Assembly: GCA_020849205.1 (NCBI GenBank)
Contig: JADLGS010000099.1
Span: 1 to 6,326, forward strand
DNA: 6,326 nucleotides
Source: Candidatus Falkowiibacteriota bacterium
GTDB lineage: Bacteria > Patescibacteriota > Patescibacteriia > CAIXNZ01 > JADLGS01
Direction: 5' to 3'
The notes under the pieces were generated by a model, which was not told the origin of the DNA, ran no database searches, and was given only the letters and a program-made list of their open reading frames with translations. Positions 1 to 6,326 of the stretch are shown here, piece by piece; the stretch's first letter is position 1, and every line of letters starts with the position of its first letter. A program made the position numbers and the translations under genes.

Positions 1-44
1 ACAAAAAAGAGTAGTGCGAAAAAAGTGAATATTCCTTGTGCCAT
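1..44 (-). CDS. Partial CDS: N-terminus of a hydrophobic (secreted or membrane) protein
   Basis: An ATG on the minus strand opens a frame running off the left edge of the window. The 14 complete codons read MAQGIFTFFALLFF, an almost wholly apolar stretch. This could be the core of a signal peptide or a first membrane segment, although no positive charge precedes it. A GGAG Shine-Dalgarno (complement of 51-54) lies 6 nt before the ATG, and a plausible promoter sits 33 nt upstream, so the start is well supported despite the short visible length. The family cannot be named from 14 residues. The gene lies downstream of the 111-aa orphan but has its own promoter after that gene's terminator. Confidence 0.6.
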   Translation of the reverse strand, partial: MAQGIFTFFALLFF

Positions 45-76
45 ATTATTCTCCGTAAGGTACATGTGAGAGCAAT

Positions 77-105
77 AGGATACAAAAAAATAAGCAAGTC
101 GTCAA
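77..105 (-). promoter_or_regulatory. Promoter for the partial gene at the left edge
   Basis: On the minus strand TTGACG (complement of 100-105) is followed after exactly 17 nt by TATCCT (complement of 77-82), which matches TATAAT at 4 of 6 positions. The spacer holds a T7 run. Transcription would begin near base 70, giving a leader of about 25 nt that includes the GGAG ribosome binding site. The -35 box starts only a few bases after the T-tract of the preceding terminator. Confidence 0.5.
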
Positions 106-107
106 TA

Positions 108-131
108 ATGAAAAAACCCCGCTAGGCGGGG
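108..131 (-). terminator. Intrinsic terminator of the 111-aa gene, overlapping its stop codon
   Basis: CCCCGC (117-122) pairs with GCGGGG (126-131) around a 3-nt loop. On the minus strand the hairpin is followed by six T (complement of 111-116), the classic rho-independent shape. The stop codon TAG (complement of 122-124) spans the hairpin loop, and the last two to three codons of the gene form the ascending arm of the stem. Confidence 0.85.
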
Positions 132-457
132 TCGTTGTGTTCGGGGAGATCGGGAGTTGTTTGTCGCGCGAAGTCGGGAATGTATCCATATTCTTTACCA
201 TCTGTGTCAGTATACAAAACTGGTTGCGGTAAAGCATCGTGTTCATTTGGAAGTTGCGCCCAAAACTGTTCTCGAGGGTCAATGTTGAGTTGTGTTCGAA
301 ATAATCGAATAACACCACTGATGCCATCTTGCGCTATTTCAGGTGTTGCGCTGTTATTGATGATATCATCAAAAAACTTTTGTGCTCGCATGTCGTGGAG
401 CTTTTTGAATAATCCCCAGAGCTCCGTCCTGTCGGGAATTTTTTTGTTGCGTGTCAT
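122..457 (-). CDS. Hypothetical protein, 111 aa, soluble
   Basis: I do not recognise this protein. It is hydrophilic and has no signal peptide, membrane segment or cysteine. A basic N-terminus (TRNKKIPDR) is followed by what looks like an alpha-helical half (about residues 10-60, with amphipathic patterns around LWGLFKKLHDM and GVIRLFRTQL). A proline- and acid-rich tail follows, containing a DTDGKEYGYIP turn-like segment at about 83-94. The start is secure: a textbook AAGGAGGTG Shine-Dalgarno lies about 6 nt before the ATG, and a promoter lies just upstream. It follows gyrB on the same strand but is separated from it by a strong terminator, so it is probably transcribed alone. The reality of the gene is well supported by promoter, Shine-Dalgarno and terminator; its function is unknown. 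Confidence 0.82.
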   Translation of the reverse strand: MTRNKKIPDRTELWGLFKKLHDMRAQKFFDDIINNSATPEIAQDGISGVIRLFRTQLNIDPREQFWAQLPNEHDALPQPVLYTDTDGKEYGYIPDFARQTTPDLPEHNDPA

Positions 458-462
458 GGTGA

Positions 463-472
463 CACCTCCTTA
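463..472 (-). promoter_or_regulatory. Strong Shine-Dalgarno of the 111-aa gene
   Basis: The minus strand reads TAAGGAGGTG, a near-perfect complement of the 16S rRNA 3' end, about 6 nt before the ATG at 457. It fixes the start codon. It also shows that this genome keeps a functional anti-Shine-Dalgarno, although several neighbouring housekeeping genes lack the motif. Confidence 0.85.
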
Positions 473-481
473 TAGACGAGT

Positions 482-510
482 ATTGAATCAAAGTATGTTA
501 TTTGTGTCAA
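482..510 (-). promoter_or_regulatory. Promoter of the 111-aa gene
   Basis: A perfect TTGACA -35 (complement of 505-510) is followed after 17 nt by TTCAAT (complement of 482-487), matching the -10 consensus at 4 of 6 positions. The predicted start near base 475 leaves a leader of under 20 nt, just enough for the Shine-Dalgarno. The -35 begins 2 nt after the T-tract of the gyrB terminator. Confidence 0.6.
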
Positions 511-2768
<2,258 letters not shown>

Positions 2769-2770
2769 TT

Positions 2771-3475
2771 ATGAGTGGAATCAATGCAACTATCAAGCCA
2801 GCAGATCATCACGCTGGCGGACAAGATGCTCATGCGCCCAGTACTCATCACGACACTCACGAAAGCGTTGTGACTGAAGCGGATCACGAGATCAGTGATC
2901 GCGGATTTTATGCTGATGAGCTTAGCGATGCTGTCTTTCACTCCATTACAGGAGGTAAGCATCTCTCATTTATGAACGGATCTGAGATTCACTTTAGTCT
3001 CGCCGCTCTTGATCGCGCAGTGCTCCATGCGACACCGCATCAACACAGCACGAAGGGAAGCGTTCCTTTTGATGCCTACTTTTTTGTAGCAGTTAAGGAT
3101 AATCATGCACAGCTTGCGTATGAAGTGATCAAAGCCGTTTCTAGCAGATTTAACGGTAAGGCACCCGCTATCCATAAGCAAGCGGTTGGTCTCGCGTCAG
3201 TTGGTAAAATTGTGCATTATGTTGTTCTTACAAAGCGTACTCTCACATCAGAGTTTCAGCACAGTTATTGTGGTGATCGTAAGATTGCCTTGTTGGTTGG
3301 TGGTACGCTTCGTGAAGATACGGCGTATATCCAGAAGTTGCTCGAAACTGCTGCTGATCGTGTTGTAACGATGCTTTCGTCTGTCGACAAAGCTGAGCTC
3401 GAAATCAGCAAAGAGCAAGTTTTGGAAGATATTCATACCCCATTTGATTTCAGTGCCTTTAAGGACGACCACTGA
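2771..3475 (+). CDS. Hypothetical protein, 234 aa, with a His-rich N-terminal tail
   Basis: I do not recognise this protein. It is soluble, without a signal peptide or membrane segment, and has one Cys (167). Histidines are strikingly common: 19 in 234 residues, seven of them within residues 13-39 in a low-complexity tail rich in His, Asp and Ala (DHHAGGQDAHAP, HHDTH). The tail could bind metal ions or be a disordered linker. From about residue 45 the chain looks like a folded alpha/beta domain, with predicted strands at VPFDAYFFVAV (98-108), GKIVHYVVLT (145-154) and RKIALLVGGTL (170-180), and helices at AQLAYEVIKAVSSRF and DTAYIQKLLETAADRVVTML. An acidic tail ends KDDH. Its own promoter, Shine-Dalgarno and terminator make it a monocistronic and probably well-expressed gene, divergent from gyrB. 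Function is unknown. Confidence 0.88.
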   Translation: MSGINATIKPADHHAGGQDAHAPSTHHDTHESVVTEADHEISDRGFYADELSDAVFHSITGGKHLSFMNGSEIHFSLAALDRAVLHATPHQHSTKGSVPFDAYFFVAVKDNHAQLAYEVIKAVSSRFNGKAPAIHKQAVGLASVGKIVHYVVLTKRTLTSEFQHSYCGDRKIALLVGGTLREDTAYIQKLLETAADRVVTMLSSVDKAELEISKEQVLEDIHTPFDFSAFKDDH

Positions 3476-3494
3476 GAGAGGATGGAATGTCTAC

Positions 3495-3522
3495 AGGCCG
3501 CGTGCATACGCGGCCTTTTTTT
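3495..3522 (+). terminator. Strong intrinsic terminator after the 234-aa gene
   Basis: AGGCCGCGT (3495-3503) and ACGCGGCCT (3508-3516) form a perfect 9-bp GC-rich stem around a GCAT loop, followed by a T run through 3522. It lies 19 nt after the stop codon. The next gene's -10 starts right after the T run. Confidence 0.92.
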
Positions 3523-3530
3523 GTTATAAT
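3522..3530 (+). promoter_or_regulatory. Perfect extended -10 promoter of the 277-aa gene
   Basis: TGTTATAAT is a TGN element followed by a perfect TATAAT (3525-3530). The ATG at 3539 begins 8 nt after the hexamer, within the range where transcription normally starts, so the mRNA would have almost no leader. The -35 position falls in the terminator hairpin and has no consensus, consistent with an extended -10 promoter. Confidence 0.75.
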
Positions 3531-3538
3531 TATTTTGT

Positions 3539-4372
3539 ATGGAAAATTATCAACAATATTCTGATAAAGATCTCAAGAGAAGTTTGTGGTATGTATCTCA
3601 CAAAATTATTCTCAAAAATATTTTTTTGGGAGTTTTATTTTTTCTAAATCTTGTGGTGTGGGGATATGTGCTCTTTGGTCTCGTGTTGACGTGTGGAGTT
3701 AATTTATCGGGGTATCGAGATGTGCAATACGGAATTGTTGTTGACGAAACGCTCAATCAAGAATATTTACTTGAACAAACGCGTCCAAAAAATATTTCAA
3801 CACAATCAATCAAGACTCTTCCTTCTGGATCTGGTCGTATTGATGCTTTGGCGTTGGTAAAAAATCCAAATCAGTTTTGGGGTGCGACTTTTACCTATCA
3901 ATTCGTGGGTCAGGGAACTGGGTTTAGCAAACGCATTGGATTTATCTTACCCGGACAAGAAAAATATCTTTATGATTTAGACGTTGAGGCAAGTGAGGTG
4001 AGCGAAGTTGTGATTTCTGATGTTGTATGGACGCGTTACAATGATTTTGTTGAACAACAAAAAATTCACGAAAAAATTGCATTGAGTGATGTTGTTTTTA
4101 CTCCTGCGGGTAGCGACGTTGGATCTACGAGCGCCGTCACTGCTACTGTTACCAACAACACAACTTTCGATTACTACGAACCAACATTTTTTGTAACCTT
4201 ACTTCGGGGCGGAGAAGTAGTTGCCGCGCAAAGCCTCACTATTGACGAACTTCGCTCTGGACAATCCCGTACACTGGATGTACGATGGGTTGAGTCAGTT
4301 CCTGCTTTGACTGAAATTGGAATTTTTTCTGACATCAACTACCTCAGTCCAGAAGCGTTTATCAAATTATAA
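3539..4372 (+). CDS. Single-pass membrane protein, 277 aa, with an extracytoplasmic beta-rich region
   Basis: I do not recognise the family. A cytoplasmic N-terminus with several Lys/Arg (residues 1-27) precedes one strong membrane segment at about 28-52. The remaining 225 residues should lie outside the membrane (N-in by the positive-inside rule). This outer part looks like two related beta-sandwich-like modules. About 106-148 runs VKNPNQFWGATFTYQF then LPGQEKYLYDLDV. About 204-249 runs VTNNTTFDYYEPTFFVTL then LRSGQSRTLDVRW. Both share an Asn-rich turn, an aromatic strand, and a Gly-Gln element before a D-V strand. The start has no Shine-Dalgarno and is set by a perfect -10 just upstream, suggesting a leaderless mRNA. 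rodA starts 6 nt after its stop, so co-expression and a role in envelope growth are plausible inferences. Confidence 0.88.
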   Translation: MENYQQYSDKDLKRSLWYVSHKIILKNIFLGVLFFLNLVVWGYVLFGLVLTCGVNLSGYRDVQYGIVVDETLNQEYLLEQTRPKNISTQSIKTLPSGSGRIDALALVKNPNQFWGATFTYQFVGQGTGFSKRIGFILPGQEKYLYDLDVEASEVSEVVISDVVWTRYNDFVEQQKIHEKIALSDVVFTPAGSDVGSTSAVTATVTNNTTFDYYEPTFFVTLLRGGEVVAAQSLTIDELRSGQSRTLDVRWVESVPALTEIGIFSDINYLSPEAFIKL

Positions 4373-4373
4373 A
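4368..4373 (+). promoter_or_regulatory. Possible -10 element for a leaderless rodA transcript
   Basis: TATAAA (5 of 6 to consensus) overlaps the stop codon of the 277-aa gene and ends 5 nt before the rodA ATG, where a -10 for a leaderless mRNA would sit. rodA has no Shine-Dalgarno. The region is AT-rich, so a chance match is possible. Read-through from the upstream promoter could also supply rodA. Confidence 0.3.
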
Positions 4374-4378
4374 CATTC

Positions 4379-5497
4379 ATGAAGCTTTCGCTTCGTACCC
4401 TCACTCTTCGATTTGATTGGATTTTGTTTTTTGCTACCTTTGTTATTGTAGCGCTTTCAATCATCGTTTTATATTCTATTGCGCTTGCGACGCAAGATGC
4501 TACCGATCTGCTCAATTTCAAGAAGCAGTTGTTTTTTGCTTTTGTTGGATTTGCGATGTACGCGCTGTTTGCGTTTAAGATTGATTACGCTTCTTTACTT
4601 TCTGCGCACAAGATTTTGTATGTCATAGGAGCATTCTTGTTGACGTTGGTTTTGGTTGCTGGGCAAACTGTTCGTGGAACGACAGGATGGTTTGTGATTG
4701 GCGGTTTTTCGTTTCAACCAGTAGAGTTGGTAAAAATTTTTATGCTTTTTAGTTTGTCTGCGTATTGCAGTGTTCACGCGCATCAACTCAAACTACCGCG
4801 TTATTTATTTGGTAGTGTTGTGGGCGTGATGGGGTATATCGCGCTTATCTTGTTGCAACCTGATTTTGGTTCAGCGTTTTTGATTGCGAGCACGTGGTTT
4901 GGTCTTGTGTTTTTTGCTGGTATGCGAAAATTACACGCGATCGGACTTGTGGTCTGTGGCGTTCTTGCTGTTGCGTTGTTGTGGTTTTTTGGATTTGCAG
5001 ATTACCAAAAAGATCGTATCAAAGTTTTTTTGAATCCATCGCTTGATCCACTCGGCGCTGGGTACAACGTAACTCAATCGATGATTGCGGTTGGTTCTGG
5101 TCAATGGTTTGGAACCGGTTTGTCGTTTGGATCGCAGTCAAAGCTAAAATTTTTACCAGAAGCTCAGACTGATTTCATTTTTGCCGTCATTGCTGAACAG
5201 TTAGGTTTCGTTGGCGTCATTGTATTATTAACGTTGTTTGGCGTAATCATAGCTCGACTATTAGTTCATGCGCCGACCATTCACGAGAGTGGCGGAGGAT
5301 TGTTGCTTCTTGGTATCTCACTAACACTTAGTATTCAGATTTTTGTGAACATTGGTATGAATATGGGAATCTTGCCTGTAACAGGAGTTACGTTACCACT
5401 CGTTAGTTATGGTGGTTCGTCGCTGGTAACGACATTATTGCTTCTTGGTATCGGGCAGGGAGTGATTATGCGTGGTCATCGTGAAATACTTGACTAA
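4379..5497 (+). CDS. rodA: RodA, SEDS-family peptidoglycan glycosyltransferase
   Basis: This membrane enzyme polymerises lipid II into glycan strands during cell elongation, working with a class B penicillin-binding protein. At 372 aa it has normal RodA length and about ten hydrophobic membrane segments (from about 13-35 to 341-364). Family signatures include QPVELVKI (113-120), LLQPDFGSA (158-166), FLNPSLDPLGAGYN (217-230), the large outer loop before transmembrane segment 8 with LPEAQTDFIFAV (259-270), and PVTGVTLPLVSYGGSS (333-348). Asp265 in the TDF motif matches the essential Asp of RodA. The PVTG rather than PTKG signature and the GTGLSFGSQSKLKFLPE stretch favour RodA over FtsW. The start follows the preceding stop by 6 nt without a Shine-Dalgarno, so it relies on coupling or a leaderless mRNA. 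No partner PBP gene is in the window. Confidence 0.95.
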   Translation: MKLSLRTLTLRFDWILFFATFVIVALSIIVLYSIALATQDATDLLNFKKQLFFAFVGFAMYALFAFKIDYASLLSAHKILYVIGAFLLTLVLVAGQTVRGTTGWFVIGGFSFQPVELVKIFMLFSLSAYCSVHAHQLKLPRYLFGSVVGVMGYIALILLQPDFGSAFLIASTWFGLVFFAGMRKLHAIGLVVCGVLAVALLWFFGFADYQKDRIKVFLNPSLDPLGAGYNVTQSMIAVGSGQWFGTGLSFGSQSKLKFLPEAQTDFIFAVIAEQLGFVGVIVLLTLFGVIIARLLVHAPTIHESGGGLLLLGISLTLSIQIFVNIGMNMGILPVTGVTLPLVSYGGSSLVTTLLLLGIGQGVIMRGHREILD

Positions 5498-5535
5498 TAT
5501 TGTTATTTTGGGTATTCTCTTGTCACCCACTTGAT

Positions 5536-5557
5536 TGACGTGTTGTGGAACATGTCA
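5536..5557 (+). other. Hairpin between rodA and the bL25 gene
   Basis: TGACGTGTT (5536-5544) and AACATGTCA (5549-5557) pair over 9 bp around a GTGG loop, with a single G-U wobble in RNA. No T run follows (TTCTAAAAAATT), so it is not a standard terminator. It could protect the rodA 3' end, act in the bL25 leader, or be a protein-binding palindrome. The rest of the 82-nt spacer shows nothing else clear. Confidence 0.5.
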
Positions 5558-5579
5558 TTCTAAAAAATTACATTTTTGT

Positions 5580-6230
5580 ATGTCTACATTAGAAATTTCA
5601 GCTCAATTACGCACAGAACTTGGTAAGAAAAATCAAGAAGTGCGCTGGGCTGGTATGATCCCTGCTGTAATCTACGGCGGAAAACAAGCTTACAATATCA
5701 AGGTTCCAAAGAATCTTTTTGATAAAGTGTTTGTTGCAGCCGGAGAATCTACTATCGTGAACGTATTACTCGATGGTAAGACGATTCCAGTACTTATCAA
5801 AGAATACCAACTCGATCCTGTTACAGATGATTTGTTGCACGTTGATCTCTATGAGGTTGATATGACAAAAGAAATCACAGTACACATCGCGCTTGAATTC
5901 GTTGGTGAAGCGCCAGCTGTTAAGCTTGGTGGAACGCTTGTTCACAACATGTCACAACTCGAAGTTCGTTGTTTACCAAAAGATCTTGTTCACGAAATTA
6001 AAGTTGACGTTTCAGGTTTACAAACTTTCGAAGATAAGATTCTTGTAAGCGATCTTCCAATTCCTGCAGGCATGAAAGTGAATGCTGATGCATCTGCGCT
6101 TGTTGCGAAGGTTGATCAACAAAAAGAAGAAGTTGCTCCTACTATCTCTGAAGCTGATGCTGTTGCGGCAGTTGAATCTGCTAAACCAGTGAAGAAGGCT
6201 GAGGATGAAGAAGGTGAAGAGAAAAAGTAA
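5580..6230 (+). CDS. rplY: 50S ribosomal protein bL25 (Ctc/TL5 type)
   Basis: This large-subunit protein binds 5S rRNA. From the ATG at 5580 it has 216 aa, the long two-domain Ctc/TL5 form rather than the short E. coli form of about 94 aa. The L25 5S-binding domain covers about 3-92: ELGKK, then WAGMIPAVIYGG (23-34) and IKEYQLDP (73-80) to HVDLYEV. The TL5 C-terminal beta domain covers about 97-180: IALEFVGEAPAVKLGG, LEVRCLPKDL, DVSGL, VSDLPIPAGMKV. A Lys/Glu/Ala-rich acidic tail covers 181-216. An in-frame TTG at 5535 would add 15 residues with four cysteines; that extension is not family-like and overlaps the hairpin. No Shine-Dalgarno precedes the ATG. A TACATT hexamer (5569-5574) ends 5 nt before it, compatible with a leaderless start. 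The gene ends in its own terminator. Confidence 0.95.
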   Translation: MSTLEISAQLRTELGKKNQEVRWAGMIPAVIYGGKQAYNIKVPKNLFDKVFVAAGESTIVNVLLDGKTIPVLIKEYQLDPVTDDLLHVDLYEVDMTKEITVHIALEFVGEAPAVKLGGTLVHNMSQLEVRCLPKDLVHEIKVDVSGLQTFEDKILVSDLPIPAGMKVNADASALVAKVDQQKEEVAPTISEADAVAAVESAKPVKKAEDEEGEEKK

Positions 6231-6244
6231 TCACGAATACGTGA
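6231..6244 (+). other. Small hairpin directly after the bL25 stop codon
   Basis: TCACG (6231-6235) and CGTGA (6240-6244) form a 5-bp stem with an AATA loop, touching the stop codon and 4 nt before the main terminator. It may help shield the mRNA 3' end; it is weak alone. Confidence 0.35.
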
Positions 6245-6248
6245 AAGC

Positions 6249-6285
6249 ACAAATACGCAGATGGAAACATCTGCGTATTTGTTTT
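6249..6285 (+). terminator. Long intrinsic terminator of the bL25 gene, GAAA tetraloop
   Basis: A perfect 15-bp stem pairs 6249-6263 with 6268-6282 around a GAAA (GNRA-type) loop and is followed by TTT. The distal stem arm is itself T-rich (TATTTGTTTT). The opposite strand has no T-tract, so it acts mainly on plus-strand transcripts. Confidence 0.85.
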
Positions 6286-6291
6286 ACTGAG

Positions 6292-6313
6292 TACTTACTC
6301 CTTGATACTTACT
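6292..6313. repeat. Short direct repeat at the right edge
   Basis: TACTTACT occurs at 6292-6299 and again at 6306-6313, 14 nt apart. No start codon with a ribosome binding site is visible in 6286-6326 on either strand. It could be the edge of a control region for a gene beyond the window, or chance. Confidence 0.3.
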
Positions 6314-6326
6314 ACTTTAATTGTTA

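Noticed and set aside
46..327. Minus-strand frame of 93 codons ending at 46
   Set aside because: It overlaps the better supported 111-aa gene, the terminator and the promoter, and lacks a Shine-Dalgarno.
3489..3566. Tiny plus-strand ORF starting at ATG 3489 after a purine-rich GAGAGGATGGA
   Set aside because: It runs straight through the terminator stem and into the next gene in another frame; its coding potential comes from the hairpin sequence.
5535..5579. TTG start adding 15 residues, four of them Cys, to bL25
   Set aside because: The bL25 family begins close to the ATG at 5580; the extension overlaps the hairpin and has no ribosome binding site.

Overview
The window is AT-rich, compact bacterial chromosome carrying core genes. 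No mobile element, CRISPR array, rRNA or tRNA was found. It encodes a complete DNA gyrase B subunit, a RodA-type SEDS glycosyltransferase and a bL25/Ctc-family ribosomal protein, together with three proteins I do not recognise and the first 14 codons of a further gene. Three things suggest a Candidatus Patescibacteria (CPR) genome: very short intergenic spacers, several housekeeping genes with no Shine-Dalgarno sequence, and a single-pass membrane protein of unknown family directly before rodA. This is an inference from style, not a phylogenetic result. TGG is used for Trp and TGA appears as a stop (end of the 234-aa gene), so the standard code applies here.

Layout. The left part (1-2567) runs on the minus strand, in transcription order: gyrB (2567-525), a 111-aa orphan (457-122), and the start of a gene for a hydrophobic N-terminus (44-1, leaving the window). 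Between these genes a hairpin terminator is followed almost at once by a new promoter, and the stop codon of each upstream gene lies inside its terminator hairpin. Bases 2568-2770 are a divergent control region. It holds an extended -10 for gyrB, two adjacent GC-rich hairpin palindromes, and a near-consensus promoter for the right-hand side. The right part (2771-6326) is on the plus strand: a His-rich 234-aa orphan with its own promoter, Shine-Dalgarno and terminator; a 277-aa membrane-anchored protein followed 6 nt later by rodA; then bL25 and its long terminator. The last 40 bases carry only a short direct repeat.

How the genes may work together. GyrB supplies the ATPase half of gyrase; gyrA is not in the window. 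RodA polymerises peptidoglycan glycan strands at the membrane. The 277-aa protein upstream has one membrane anchor and an extracytoplasmic part that looks like two related beta-rich modules, so it is a candidate partner or regulator of RodA (inference). bL25 binds 5S rRNA in the large ribosomal subunit.

The most interesting signal is how expression starts. Three genes (111-aa, 234-aa and the partial one) have Shine-Dalgarno sequences and two-box promoters. Three others (277-aa, rodA, bL25) have none and instead carry a -10-like hexamer 5-8 nt before the ATG, as expected for leaderless mRNAs. gyrB also lacks a Shine-Dalgarno.
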